Part shown: positions 8,836 to 20,500 of the stretch, one piece after another
Layout of the letters: every line of letters starts with the position of its first letter
Position numbering within the stretch: the stretch's first letter is position 1
Origin: Pseudomonas huaxiensis
GTDB lineage: Bacteria > Pseudomonadota > Gammaproteobacteria > Pseudomonadales > Pseudomonadaceae
Direction of reading: 5' to 3'
NCBI RefSeq assembly: GCF_003231275.1
Contig: NZ_QKVL01000002.1
Location: 248,001 to 312,000 of the forward strand
DNA: 64,000 bases
The notes under the pieces: generated by a model
Database searches by the model: none
Told to the model about the DNA's origin: nothing
What the model saw: the letters and a program-made list of their open reading frames with translations, nothing else
Program-made: the position numbers and the translations under genes

Positions 8836-10101
8836 TCATTTCAGGTCGGTCGCCACCCGGCTGATCGCTTCGACCACCAGCCGGGCCAACTGCTGGATAT
8901 CCAGCATGGCTACGCTGGACTGCTCAGCCAGTTCCAGAACCTTGCTCGTATGGTCGTAACTGCGCTGGATCTGGCCCAGAGCATCATCGGCCAACGCGCG
9001 ATTCTGCTTGACCACCTCGACGATCTCGCCAGTAGCCTGGGTAGTCCGTGCCGCAAGCTTGCGCACTTCATCGGCGACCACCGCGAACCCCCGCCCTTGT
9101 TCACCCGCACGGGCCGCTTCGATGGCAGCGTTGAGCGCCAGCAGGTTGGTCTGGGCCGCAATCGCGCCGATGGTCTGCACAATCGAGCCGATCACCAGCG
9201 ACTGGGCCTCCAACGCCTTCATGGTGGTGGTCACCGACCCCATCTGGCCTGCAATGTCCTGCAAGGCCTTGTTCGACTCGGCGAAAATTGTCATCCCCTG
9301 ATCCGCGCGCTGACCGGTGTTCAGTGAAGTCTGGTAAGCGAGGTCTGCCGCCTGTTTCACCAGATTGGCCTTCTCCACCTGGTCGGTGACGATATTCGCG
9401 AACTTGGCGACTTTGTAGACGCGACCGCGCACATCCTCGATCGGATTGTAGGTAGCCTCCAGCCAGACGAGCTGTCCGCGGCTATCGAGCCGGCGAAAGC
9501 GGCCGGCAACGAAGCGGCCTTTGTTGAGTGACTTCCAGAATTCCGAATACTCCTGCGAAGCAGCATCTTCGGCCACACAGAACAAACGATGATGCCGGCC
9601 CTGGATCTGCGCCAGTGTGTAGCCCATGGCCTTGAGAAACTGCTCATTGGCATCCAGCACCGTACCGTCGAGGTTGAACTGAATGATCGCGGTCGACCGC
9701 GTCAGTGCGCGAAACATCTCCAGACCGTCCTTGTCCTGGCGCGGCAACCCGGGTGCAACCGTTCCATAACCCTGGAAAACGCTATCGCGCTCACGTACCC
9801 AGAAAAGGTTCATGACCACGGGCAAGCCGTTGGCACTTCGGCAACGCAGCGGCTGCTCCTGCTCCACGCTGGCCATGGTTGCGCAGCCGGGTTCGAGCAA
9901 CTCGCTCAAACGCCTGCCCGCCAGGGCCTGTGGCGAGTAACCCAGGGCCTCGGCAAACGCGGGGTTGACCCCGATAAGCACGCCCGACTCATCCAACCGG
10001 GCCGAGACCAGTCCCTGCTCGAAACGGTCGAACATATCCCTCAAACCGTCGAGTTCTTGTTTGCATTCGAGCAACGCTTGCTCACAACGACGATTGAACA
10101 C
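8836..10101 (-). CDS. bdlA: BdlA-like PAS-PAS-methyl-accepting chemotaxis protein
   Basis: This 421-residue soluble protein has two PAS domains (about 20-110 and 140-240, the second with [15 protein letters not shown]) and a C-terminal MCP signalling hairpin ([31 protein letters not shown], about 310-345). It has no membrane segment. Domain order and length match P. aeruginosa BdlA, which controls biofilm dispersion through c-di-GMP changes; transfer of that role is inference. The start is a GTG with GGAGG four bases upstream. It is the third gene of a minus-strand operon, 29 bases after a diguanylate cyclase gene, which supports a c-di-GMP link. A PAS-type aerotaxis transducer is the alternative. 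Confidence 0.85.
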   Translation of the reverse strand: MFNRRCEQALLECKQELDGLRDMFDRFEQGLVSARLDESGVLIGVNPAFAEALGYSPQALAGRRLSELLEPGCATMASVEQEQPLRCRSANGLPVVMNLFWVRERDSVFQGYGTVAPGLPRQDKDGLEMFRALTRSTAIIQFNLDGTVLDANEQFLKAMGYTLAQIQGRHHRLFCVAEDAASQEYSEFWKSLNKGRFVAGRFRRLDSRGQLVWLEATYNPIEDVRGRVYKVAKFANIVTDQVEKANLVKQAADLAYQTSLNTGQRADQGMTIFAESNKALQDIAGQMGSVTTTMKALEAQSLVIGSIVQTIGAIAAQTNLLALNAAIEAARAGEQGRGFAVVADEVRKLAARTTQATGEIVEVVKQNRALADDALGQIQRSYDHTSKVLELAEQSSVAMLDIQQLARLVVEAISRVATDLK

Positions 10102-10130
10102 AGTACCTCCAGCCCAAGCGGGTTTTAATA

Positions 10131-11180
10131 TCAGGGGGTGCTGGCCTGCACGCGGTTTTTTCCAGCACTCTTGGCCTTGTACAAATTGCGGTCGGCATGG
10201 GTAAGGATTCCCGATGGATCCTCGTCCCTGAAAAAGGGCACGAGCCCTGCGCTGAAGGTGAACATGGCCGGTGCCGTGTCACAGCCACGAACCGCTTCGA
10301 GCAGGCGATCGGCGTACGCCAGTGCCTGGTCTGGGTCGACGGTATCGATGACCACCCCGAACTCCTCACCGCCGAGCCGGCCGCTGCAGTAGCTTCCCGG
10401 GACGGCACGCAGGCAGTCAGCCAGAGCGCACAGCACCTGATCCCCGGCGACATGTCCAAAGCCATCATTGATTCGTTTGAAATCATCCATGTCTATCATC
10501 AGAAAAAAGCCCCCCGGCCGGGACGCGACGAAGCTTTCGAAGCGCTCCATCAATGCACGCCGGTTGAACAACGACGTCAGATGGTCGGTCTCGGCGAGTC
10601 GGCGGTAGTGCCGCTCGATATCCAGGGTGGTTTGCAGGGCCTTGATGTAACTGTGGTTGTTGACCCAGCCCAGACACAGCGAAAACACCACGAACAATCC
10701 GAGGTAACGCAGGTTGCCCCCCTGCCCTTGCAACCCCGCGTCCGGCCAGATCAAAAGCCAGGTCAGGACGCCACTCACCAGGTAGTCCAGCCGCCCGCGG
10801 ATCAGCAAGGACGCGCCGACCACCGACAGCACGGCGAACGGCAAGGAGTACTGGGCGTGCAGTAGCGGGTACTCACTGAAGAGCCGCCTGTACCCAAGTA
10901 CGAAAACGAACAGGAAGACCAGTCCCGAGTAGCGCCAGACCCTGTCGGAGGTGGTGAATGTATGGAGCAGAAACAGCGACGCCAGCAGGGTCAGCGTCAT
11001 CCAGGGCACGGTACTACCCAGGCGCTCGTACAACATCAGGTTGATGGCCACCCAACTGCCGATTGCCAACAGTTCGGCAGCCACCACACCAGTGCGCAGC
11101 AACAACCGGATTCGCTGGTCATGGTTGGCAGGGGCGCCCGTGACCCGTACAGAAAGATCATGATTGTGTGGCATCTTCAC
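10131..11180 (-). CDS. Membrane-bound diguanylate cyclase, GGDEF family
   Basis: This 349-residue protein has an N-terminal membrane region of about five or six helices (residues 25-178) and a C-terminal GGDEF domain (about 190-349) with [12 protein letters not shown] and an intact GGEEF active-site loop at 270-274. It should make c-di-GMP from two GTP. The RxxD inhibitory site normally just before the loop is not conserved (PGSY at that position), so simple product inhibition may be lost. The start is ambiguous: GTG at 11180 or ATG at 11174. Either overlaps the end of the upstream regulator gene. The bdlA-like gene follows after 29 bases. Confidence 0.9.
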   Translation of the reverse strand: MKMPHNHDLSVRVTGAPANHDQRIRLLLRTGVVAAELLAIGSWVAINLMLYERLGSTVPWMTLTLLASLFLLHTFTTSDRVWRYSGLVFLFVFVLGYRRLFSEYPLLHAQYSLPFAVLSVVGASLLIRGRLDYLVSGVLTWLLIWPDAGLQGQGGNLRYLGLFVVFSLCLGWVNNHSYIKALQTTLDIERHYRRLAETDHLTSLFNRRALMERFESFVASRPGGFFLMIDMDDFKRINDGFGHVAGDQVLCALADCLRAVPGSYCSGRLGGEEFGVVIDTVDPDQALAYADRLLEAVRGCDTAPAMFTFSAGLVPFFRDEDPSGILTHADRNLYKAKSAGKNRVQASTP

Positions 11181-12009
11181 CCAGCTCCATGCTGACCCTC
11201 ACAACGGCAAAGGTGATTGCCATGGTTTGCCTGACCAACAGGGTGAAGCTCGGGCACAGTTCCACCAGGTTGCCGAACGTCTTGAAGTAGCCCTTGTTCT
11301 CGCCTTCCCTGACCAGACGCATGACATGCGTGCTGGAAACGCACAACCGGGCCGACAATTGCGCATAAGTCGACGACTTGTAGCCCTTGCTCGTCGAGCG
11401 AGACTTCAAGGCATCGACATAGAGCGCCAACATCGGCAAATGGCCGCCATCCTTGTTGATGATCCATTTCGCCTCAGGCTGCAGGGCGTCGAGCATGATA
11501 TTGGCGTCCAGCAACCTGCGCAGGCCGCAGAAGAAGCAACGGATGATTTCATCGTCTGTTTTGTTGAAAAATTCAACAGCGCCGGGCGCCAACGACATGG
11601 CAGGGAGCAGATAACTCTTGATCAGTCGAGCTGCCTCGAACGAGGCCATTTCAGTCGGTGCGTAAGTGCGTTGACGGGCATCCTCCGGGTGAGCCTGCAC
11701 GTTCATATAACCGGAGATAAAGAAGAACGAAAAATAAGAATCAAGGCTGTTGCGTGACAAATACCCTCTCGCCTCGCAGAACTGCTTAACTTTGGATAAC
11801 GGCACCAGGTTATCGCTGTAATAAAAACTACACAGCGATAACACAACCATCAGCCGGTCATACTTCAACAGCGTTTTGTAAAAGAAGGGTTTTCTCCGAT
11901 AGTTCTCAATGATCAACTCCAGGTGAAGAACGATGGCGTCATCGATATCGGCCTCGACCATGCTAGAAATCGTGTTGTCCAGGTATTCCAGCAGCTCGGT
12001 TTTTATCAT
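11158..12009 (-). CDS. Unrecognised regulator-like protein with C-terminal helix-turn-helix
   Basis: I do not recognise this 283-residue protein. It is soluble and mostly helical. A segment near 215-245 (TYAQLSARLCVSSTHVMRLVREGENKGYF) reads as a winged-helix DNA-binding helix-turn-helix followed by a wing. The middle region (residues about 75-130, VKQFCEARGYLSRNSLDSYFSFFFISGYM) could be a second winged helix. The ATG at 12009 is preferred over the adjoining TTG. It is the first gene of the operon and overlaps the diguanylate cyclase gene by about 20 bases, so it probably controls or is controlled with c-di-GMP output. It is AT-richer than its neighbours, hinting at separate ancestry. Confidence 0.65.
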   Translation of the reverse strand: MIKTELLEYLDNTISSMVEADIDDAIVLHLELIIENYRRKPFFYKTLLKYDRLMVVLSLCSFYYSDNLVPLSKVKQFCEARGYLSRNSLDSYFSFFFISGYMNVQAHPEDARQRTYAPTEMASFEAARLIKSYLLPAMSLAPGAVEFFNKTDDEIIRCFFCGLRRLLDANIMLDALQPEAKWIINKDGGHLPMLALYVDALKSRSTSKGYKSSTYAQLSARLCVSSTHVMRLVREGENKGYFKTFGNLVELCPSFTLLVRQTMAITFAVVRVSMELGEDATQS

Positions 12010-12224
12010 CAATATTCAGACACCCCTCGGATGATTACATAAAGCCATCACTCAATAAGGTTTTGAGTATAAATGCTTTTCCGAGTGGCCCACTTTCTCC
12101 CCAAAAATGTTCCAGACGCATCCAGACTAATTATTCATCCCGATAAATCAGTACGATTAATACGGTCATAATTATCTGTCACGGTTTGTACCCGATACTG
12201 CGGCATATTCACTTTTCGTAAAAA

Positions 12225-13988
12225 CTAGGGCGTCCAGTCCACCCCATGCTCCTCCAGATAAACATCCACAGCCGCCCCCACCGTTGGCTGGAACACATCA
12301 CTGCCAATCCGCGCCAGCACTTCCAGGCGCCGCAGCTTGTCCTTCACCGGATCCTTCATTTCGGCAAAACGCAGCTCAATGCCTGCGGAACGCAAGTACT
12401 GTTCAAGCTCGATCAACATGTCCGCCGAGGTGACGTCCACGCTGGTGACCGGTTCTGCGGCGATGACTATCCGGCGGACCTGTGTCGGTGACTGTTCGAT
12501 GGCTTGCAGAACGCAACTCTGGAACTGCTCGGCATTGGCGAAGAACAGCGGCGCATCCCAGCGGAACAACACCAGGCCCGGCACCAGGCGGGCGTCGGGA
12601 TAGCGGCTGATGTCGTGGTAGCCACGAATCCCGGCAACCCGCCCCAGCACCGCGTAATGCGGGCGCCAGCCGTCCCACAGGAATTCGATTACGGCGATCA
12701 CCACCGCCAGCCCGATCCCGGGCACGGCACCCAGCACCACCACACCGATGAAGCAGACGATCGACAGCCAGAACTCCCATTGCTGAATGCGGTAAATGCG
12801 CAGCAGGTCACGGAATTCGAACAGGCCAATAGCGGCGGCGATAACCACTGCCGCCAGGGCGCTGACAGGCAGATGGCGCAGCAGGTCAGGCGCAAACAGC
12901 AACAATAGGCCCACGCCAAGGGCGCCGAACACGCCGGTGAGTTGGCTGCGCGCGCCAGCGGCTTCGGCCACCGGAGTCCGCGATGAACTGCTGCTGACGG
13001 GAATGCCCTGGAACAGGCTGGTGGCGAGGTTGGCCATGCCCAGGCCGATCATTTCCTGGTTGGGGTCGGCCGGCGAACGGGTCCGGGCGGCGTAGGTGCG
13101 CGACAGCACGCTGGTGTCGGCGAATGACACCAGCGCCACGGCGAAGCCACCAATCAATACGGTGGTCAGTTCGTTCAACCCGATCAGCGGAATGGAAAAA
13201 CCTGGCAAGCCCTGAGGCAGCGACCCAACCACCTGAACTCCCTCGGCCTCCAGCGCAAAACCCCACGCCGCCAGGGTGGCGAGCACCACAGCGATGAGGA
13301 TGCCCGGCACCCGCTCGAAACGCTTGAGCAGCAGAATGATCGCCAGGCTGCCGCCACCGAGGGCGAAGGCGTGCCAGTTGGCCTTGCCGTCGAACAGCGC
13401 CTGGAACAAGCCGGGTATGTCGTGCAACGGCCCGGCGCTGTCGAGGGAGATGCCGAAGAGTTTCGGGGTCTGGCTGATCAGCACGGTGAAGGCGATGCCG
13501 TTCATGTAGCCGTAGCGGATCGGCTTGGACAACAGTTCGGTGATAAAGCCCAGCCGCAGTAAGCCAGCGGCAGCGCACACCAGGCCGGACACCAGCGCCA
13601 TGGCGCTGGCCAGGGTGATGGCGCGCGCGGGATCGCCCGCAGACAGCGGCAACACCACCGCCAGGATGATCGCCACCAACGCCGAATCCGGGCCCAGCAC
13701 CAGGAAGCGGCTGGGCCCGAACAGTGCGTAGACCAGCAGCGGAATGATGGTCGCGTACAGGCCGTAGATACCCGGAACTCCGGAAGCCTGGGCGTACGCG
13801 ATACCGACCGGCACCAGCATGGCGGTCAGCACAATCCCGGCGAGCAGGTCTTTCGGCAGCCAGGCCAGCGGGTAATTGCGCAACATCTCCAGCCCCGGCA
13901 TCCAGCGCCGCCAGCCGGAGCGAAGGGACGCGGGGGTACGGGGTAGCTGGCCTTGCCGAGGGGGTGTTGTGGAGGGTGGCTGTTCCAT
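12225..13988 (-). CDS. SulP-family anion permease with STAS domain
   Basis: This 587-residue inner-membrane transporter opens at the ATG at 13988 (MEQPPSTTPP); an earlier in-frame start would lie next to the REP repeat. The transmembrane domain begins with the SulP signature region (DLLAGIVLTAMLVPVGIAYAQASGVPGIYGLYATI) and continues with ten or more helices to about residue 430. The C-terminal STAS domain covers about 460-560 (LVLFRWDAPLFFANAEQF, VTSVDVTSADMLIELEQYL). SulP proteins move sulfate, bicarbonate or dicarboxylates. No carbonic anhydrase or sulfur-assimilation gene adjoins, so the substrate is open. Confidence 0.9.
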   Translation of the reverse strand: MEQPPSTTPPRQGQLPRTPASLRSGWRRWMPGLEMLRNYPLAWLPKDLLAGIVLTAMLVPVGIAYAQASGVPGIYGLYATIIPLLVYALFGPSRFLVLGPDSALVAIILAVVLPLSAGDPARAITLASAMALVSGLVCAAAGLLRLGFITELLSKPIRYGYMNGIAFTVLISQTPKLFGISLDSAGPLHDIPGLFQALFDGKANWHAFALGGGSLAIILLLKRFERVPGILIAVVLATLAAWGFALEAEGVQVVGSLPQGLPGFSIPLIGLNELTTVLIGGFAVALVSFADTSVLSRTYAARTRSPADPNQEMIGLGMANLATSLFQGIPVSSSSSRTPVAEAAGARSQLTGVFGALGVGLLLLFAPDLLRHLPVSALAAVVIAAAIGLFEFRDLLRIYRIQQWEFWLSIVCFIGVVVLGAVPGIGLAVVIAVIEFLWDGWRPHYAVLGRVAGIRGYHDISRYPDARLVPGLVLFRWDAPLFFANAEQFQSCVLQAIEQSPTQVRRIVIAAEPVTSVDVTSADMLIELEQYLRSAGIELRFAEMKDPVKDKLRRLEVLARIGSDVFQPTVGAAVDVYLEEHGVDWTP

Positions 13989-14035
13989 GGGGTGTGGTGG
14001 CTTCCGTGCGAAATAGGCAGGGAAGCCTAACATCC

Positions 14036-14106
14036 TTCGCGAGCAAGCTCGCTCCTACGGGGCGAGGCGCGCGCGTCGCTTTTGTAGGAGCGAGCTTGCT
14101 CGCGAA
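14036..14106. repeat. REP inverted repeat, GTAGGAGCGAGCTTGCTCGCG family
   Basis: Two 23-base arms (14036-14058 and 14084-14106) are perfect inverted copies separated by 25 bases, giving a head-to-head REP pair typical of fluorescent Pseudomonas. It lies between the permease gene and the small acidic-protein gene. A second copy of the same family is at 52289-52355. Confidence 0.92.
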
Positions 14107-14124
14107 AAGACCTAACGCCGGCAA

Positions 14125-14343
14125 TTAACGTTGTCGACTATATCGCTCCGCATTCGACGCCCTGGATAAATCCGGGCGTTCAATCACCGTGGGCTCATCG
14201 ACGTCTATGTAGTCATCACGGTCCTCGGCGCCTGCAGGTTTGACGTCATCGGTATCCTCACCCTCCTCTGCCGGAAGCCATTCCTGGCCCTCTGTCGGGT
14301 CATTGGCACTGTCCGTTTCGCGGTCCTTTTCGTCGCTGACCAT
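14125..14343 (-). CDS. Small acidic hydrophilic protein, unknown function
   Basis: This 72-residue protein is very rich in Asp and Glu and has no hydrophobic segment (MVSDEKDRETDSANDPTEG, then EEGEDTDDVKPAGAEDRDDYIDVDEPTV). It is probably a disordered cytosolic protein. The ATG at 14343 is preferred because GAGG lies five bases upstream; the GTG at 14349 overlaps that ribosome-binding site. No family is recognised. It sits between a REP element and the region upstream of the glucan synthase gene, transcribed the opposite way. Confidence 0.65.
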   Translation of the reverse strand: MVSDEKDRETDSANDPTEGQEWLPAEEGEDTDDVKPAGAEDRDDYIDVDEPTVIERPDLSRASNAERYSRQR

Positions 14344-14546
14344 AATCACCTCAGGTTATTGACCTCGTCCGGCAAACGTTGCCGGAGAGTTACTGCACTT
14401 CGCGCATCCGGGTCACGGTAAATGTATCGCGCACGTTCTTGCAGAGTGGGCGCAATGGCGCGGCGGGTCTGTTCGCTACCGAACAGACCCCGCTGACAGC
14501 GATGCCGCAGACTGGACGTCTGACCGATACGACCGGCAAGGACACC

Positions 14547-17500
14547 ATGGAAAACCCCTGGCTTCGCGCACTCGCCTTTGCTCGACACCTGCCCGAGCTC
14601 GCCCGGCGCTGGCGCTCACCCTCTCGCTCGTTCACCTACGAAAACCTGCTGCGTTCCGAGCTGTACAGCACCGAACAGATGGCCGAACACGGAAGCTGGC
14701 TCGCCGGCCAGCATCGCCTGAGCACACTGCCCGCCGACGATGCACTGCTCGACCGCCTGGCCGACAACGAAAAGACCCTCGCCACCAGTTGCGCCGCCCT
14801 CGCCGGCGTCCAGCCCGACTCGCGGCCGAGCCTGCCGGCGGTGCAGTGGCTGCTGGACAACTTCTATCTGGTCGAGACGCATATCCGCATCGCCAAGCGC
14901 CACCTGCCCCGCGGCTACAGCCTGCAACTGCCGCGCCTGGACAACGGCCCTTCGGCGGGGTTGCCGCGGGTCTACGACATCGCCCTGGAGACCATCTCCC
15001 ACGGCGATGGCCGGGTCGATGCACACAGCCTGAGCCGCTTCGTCGAGGCCTATCAGCAGGTCAGCACGCTGACCCTCGGCGAGCTGTGGGCGATTCCGAT
15101 CATGCTGCGCCTGGCGCTGATCGAGAACCTGCGCCGTGTCGCGGCGCGGGTCATGGCCAACTGGGCCGACCGCGACCTGGCCAACCTCTGGGCCGATCGC
15201 CTCGGCGAGATTGCTGAGCGCGATGCCAAGAGCGTGGTGCTGGTGGTGGCGGACATGGCCCGCTCGGCGCCGCCGATGACCGCCGCCTTCGTCGCCGAAC
15301 TGGCCCGGCGCCTGCACGGCCAGAGCGCCACGCTGACCCAACCGCTGGCCTGGATCGAACAGATGCTCGGCGAATCGGCACTGAGCATCGAGCGCCTCGT
15401 ACAACTCGACGCCCAACAGCAGGCCATCGACCAAGTGTCGATCAGCAACAGCATCGGCAGCCTGCGCCTGCTGTCGAGCACGGACTGGCGGGATTTCGTC
15501 GAGCACCTGAGCCAGGTCGAACGGATCCTCGGCGAAGACCCGGCGGCGGTCTATCACGCCATGGACTTCGCCAGCCGCGATCACTACCGCCATGCCGTCG
15601 AACGGCTGGCGCGCCACTGCCTCGCCAGCGAATCGACCGTGGCGGGGCTGGCGGTCGAACTTGCGCAATCGACGCAGGCCGCGCCGGACGAGCCCTCCGC
15701 ACATGTCGGCTACTTCCTGACGGGCGCGGGCCGGCCGCTGCTGGAGCAGCGACTCAACGCCAGGGTACCCGCGAGCGAACGCTGGCAGCGTCTGCTGCAC
15801 CGGGCGCCACTGGTGTTCTATCTGGCTCCCGCCGCACTGCTGTCGTGCCTGCTGGGGTGGTACTTCCTGCGCGCCATTCAGGCTGATGGCTGGTCGGCGG
15901 CGGTCGTGGTGGCGATGGCCGTGCCGATCCTGCTGACCACCAGCCGCCTCGCCCTCGACCTGATCAACTGGCTGGTGACGCTGACAGTGAAACCGTCGTT
16001 TCTGCCGCGCCTGGATTACACCCTGGGTATCCCCGCCGATGCCCGCACGCTGGTGGTGGTGCCGACCCTGCTGGCCACGGCTGGCGATGTCGAAGAACTG
16101 CTCGAAGGCCTGGAAGTGCGCTTTCTCGCCAACCGCGATGACCACCTGCACTTCGCCTTGCTCAGCGACTTCATGGATGCACGCCAGCAGACGCTGCCCG
16201 AAGACGGCGAACTGCTTGCCCTGGCCAGCGCCGGCATCCAGGCGCTGAACCGCAAGCACCCTGGCATCGACAGCGAACACTTCTTCCTGCTGCATCGCCC
16301 GCGGGAGTGGAACGTCACCGAAGAGCGCTGGATGGGCCATGAGCGCAAACGCGGCAAACTCGCCGACCTCAATGCCCTGCTGCGCGGCCATGGGCGCGAG
16401 CGGTTCATCGCCATCGTCGGCGACGTGGAGCGCCTGCGCGATGTTCGTTATGTCATCACCCTGGACACCGACACCCAGTTACCCCGCGATGCCGCCCGGC
16501 AGTTCGTCGGCACCCTGCAGCATCCGCTGAACCGCCCGCGCTTCGATGCCGCCAGCGGGCGTCTGCAGTCCGGCTACGCGATCCTCCAGCCCCGCGTCGG
16601 CATCAGCCTGCCCAGCGCCTCACGCTCGGCCTATACCCGGTTGTTCGGCAGCGACGCCGGAGTCGATCCGTATACCCAGGCGGTGTCGGACGTCTATCAG
16701 GACCTGTTCCTCAGCGGCTCGTTCATCGGTAAAGGCATCTATGACCTGGACGCGTTCGAGCGAGCGCTGGACGGCTGCTTCGCCGACAACCGCGTGCTCA
16801 GCCACGACCTGATCGAAGGCTGCTATGCGCACGCCGGCCTGCTCAGCGACGTGCAGTTGTTCGAAACCTACCCGCCACGCTACAGCGCCGATATCAAGCG
16901 GCGGCATCGCTGGATCCGTGGGGACTGGCAGTTGCTGCCCTGGCTGCTGCCGTGGATGCACACCGGCACCCATGGCCCGACGCATTGCCGGCTCAGCGCG
17001 CTGTCGCGCTGGAAGATCGTCGATAACCTGCGCCGCAGCCTGGAACCGGCCGCGCTGCTGGTGGTGCTGCTGTGGGGTTGGCTGGCCGCCGCCTCGCCGC
17101 TGACCTGGACCCTCGCGGTGCTCGGGCTGGCACTGACCCGGCCGATACTGGATAGCCTGCTGGAGCTGCGCCGCAAGACCACCGACGTGCCGCTCGGCCA
17201 GCACCTGCTGGCCGCGCTGCGCACCTCCGGCAGTGGCTTCGCCCGCGCCGGCCTGGCGCTGGCCTGGCTGCCCTTCGAGGCCAGCAACAGCCTCGACGCC
17301 ATCGCCCGCACCTTATGGCGGCTGTTCGTCAGCAAGCGCCGGCTGTTGCAGTGGAACCCTTCGCGGGAAGAAGAGCGCAGCGGGGTCAATACCCTGCGGG
17401 CGCTGTACCAGGCCATGTGGGTAGCCCCGGCGATTGCGCTGCTGCTGGCCGTTGCGCTGTGGCCACAGCCCGCCACCCTGCTGCTCGCCTCGCCGCTGCT

Positions 17501-20500
17501 GCTGGCCTGGCTGCTCGGTCCGGCCCTGGCCTGGTGGCTGAGCCGGCCGCAGCGCCGCGCCGCCTTCACGCCACAGGCCGAAGACCTGCGGTTCCTGCAC
17601 CGCCTCGCCCGCGCCAACTGGGCGTTCTTCGACCAGCATGTCGGCCCCGCAGACAACTGGCTGCCACCGGACAATATCCAGGAACCGCCCTTCGCCAGCA
17701 TCGCCCACCGCACCTCGCCGACCAACATCGGCATGGCGCTGCTCTCGCACCTTGCGGCCCATGATTTCGGCTACCTGAGCGCAGACCGGTTGTTCGAACG
17801 CCTCGGCCGGATGTTCGACAGCCTCGACCGTCTTGAACGCTACAAAGGCCACTTCTACAACTGGTACGACACCCAGACCTTGCTGCCGCTGTCACCGCTG
17901 TATGTCTCGGCGGTGGACAGCGGCAACCTCGCCGGGCTGCTGCTGACCTTGCGCCCCGGCTTGCTGGCAATGGCCGACACGCCGGTACACGACCAGCGCG
18001 TGACCGCTGGCCTGCTGGACAGCTTTGACGCCTTGATCGAAGCCTTCACCGTCGCAGGGCGTGACACTGAGGAAGTTCAAGCGTTGCGCGATCAGGTCCA
18101 GGCCGTTCATGGGCGAACGGACGCCTCGGCGGCGACCCTGTTGCCGCTGTTGGCCCAGCGCCTGCAAACGCTGAACGACCAGCACCCGGACGACCCCAAC
18201 GACGCGGGATTCTGGTTGCAGGCACTGCACCAACAAGCGCTCGACCTGTCTGCCGAGCTGACACGCCTGCAACTGCCTCCCGGCACCGCCGCGCCGCTCG
18301 CGTCCTCACTGAGCTGGCGCCAACTGGCCCAGGTGCCGGCTGAACAGTGGCCGCATGCCGAGCAACCAGCCGTGGCCCGGGTGCAGGCCATCGCCCGCCA
18401 GCGCATCGCACAGGCCGAGCAACTGGCCGAGCGCATCACCGCTGTGGCCGAGATGGACTTCAGTTTTCTCTACGACAGCCAGCGGGACCTGTTCGCCATC
18501 GGCTACAACGCCGATGAGCACCGCCTCGATACTGCGTTCTACGACCTGCTCGCCTCGGAAATGCGCCTGACCCATTTCGTCGTCATCGCCCAGGGCCAGG
18601 TGCCGCAGGCCAGTTGGTTCGCCCTTGGCCGCCTGCTGACCAGCAATGCCGGGGTGCCGGTGCTGCTGTCCTGGTCCGGCTCGATGTTCGAGTACCTGAT
18701 GCCGCTGCTGGTGATGCCCAGCTATGAAGGCACCCTGCTCGACCAGACCTGCCGCGCCGCCGTCACCCGGCAGATCGATCACGGCAATCTGTCCGGCCTG
18801 CCCTGGGGTGTATCAGAGTCGGCGTACAACGCGCTGGATATCCATTTCAACTACCAATACCGCGCCTTTGGCGTACCGGGGCTGGGCCTCAAGCGCGGCC
18901 TCGGCGAAGAACGCGTAGTGGCGCCCTACGCCAGCGCGCTGGCGCTGATGGTCGCGCCGACGGCAGCCTGCAAGAACCTGCAGCGGCTCCACGGGAAAGG
19001 GCTGGGCGGGCGCTTCGGGCTGTACGAGGCCGTCGACTTCACCGAGGCACGCCTGCCGCCGGGGCAGGACGCGGTGGTCATCCGTTCGTTCATGGCGCAC
19101 CACCAGGGCATGAGCTTTCTCGCCCTGACCTCGCTGCTGCTGGAGCAACCCATGCAGCGGCGTTTTGCCTCCGACCCGCAGTTCCAGGCAAACATGCTGC
19201 TGTTGCAGGAGCGCGTGCCAAAAACCGCAGCACAGTACCTGCACAGCGTTCAGGCGCCGAGCCTGGAGGCCGGCGGCCGCGCCGCCGAAACCCGCCTGCG
19301 GGTATTCAACGAACCGAACCGGCGTCACCCGGCGGTGCAGTTGCTGTCCAACGGCCGCTACCACGTCATGCTCAGCAACACCGGCAGCGGCTACAGCCGG
19401 TGCAACGACCTCGCGGTGACCCGCTGGCATGAAGACGCCACCTGCGACAGCCTGGGCAGCTTCTGCTACCTGCGCGATGTCGACAGTGGCGCCTACTGGT
19501 CCACCACCTACCAGCCGACGCGGCACACCAGCAAACACCAGGAAGCGATCTTCAGCGACGGCCGCGCCGAGTTCCGTATCCGCGCCCATGATTTCGACTG
19601 CCACACCGAAATCGCCGTGTCCCCCGAGGACGACATCGAACTGCGCCGCCTGCACCTGACCAACCACAGCGAAGCGTCGCGCACCCTGGAACTGACCAGC
19701 TACGCCGAGGTGGTGCTGGCGCCGGCCATCAGCGACGCGCTGCACCCGGCCTTCAGCAAACTGTTCGTACAGACCGAACTGATCCGTCCGCTGCAAGCCA
19801 TCGTCTGCACCCGGCGACCGCGCTCGCAACAGGACCCGGTGCCGTGGATGTGCCATGTGCTGGCGGTGCACGGCGTCGATATCGATGCCATTTCCTATGA
19901 AACCGACCGCGCCCGCTTTATCGGCCGTGGTCGAAATCTGTCGGCCCCGGCGGCACTCGATGCCGAGGTCGAAGCGCTTTCCGACAGCGCCGGTGCGGTG
20001 CTCGACCCGATTGTCGCGATCCGCTGCCGCATCACCCTGGCGCCCGGCCAGACTGCAACCCTCGATCTGGTCACTGGCGTTGCCAGCAGCCGCGACGCCT
20101 GCCTGCAACAGATCACTCAATACCGCGACCGCCACCTTGCCGACCGCGTCTTCGACCTCGCCTGGCCACACAGCCAGGTGCTGCTGCGCCAGCTCAACGG
20201 CTCGCTGGCCGATGCCCGGCTGTTCGAGCAGATGGCGGCGTCGGTGATCTACCCCAACGCCAGCCATCGCGCCGGCAGCACCCTGATCGCCAGCAACCGG
20301 CGCAGCCAGTCGGCGCTGTGGGGCCAGGGGCTGTCGGGGGATCTGCCGATCGTGCTGGTGCAGATCGCCGACCCGGCCAATATCCAGTTGGTCAAGCAAC
20401 TGGTGCTCGCCCATGCCTATTGGCGGCAGAAAGGCCTGATTTTGGACCTGGTGATCTGGAACGAAGACCAGGCCGGCTACCGCCAGCAATTACAGGACCT

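Noticed and set aside
14036..14106. Inverted repeats considered as insertion-sequence ends
   Set aside because: There is no transposase frame between or near the arms, and they match the well-known Pseudomonas REP sequence.
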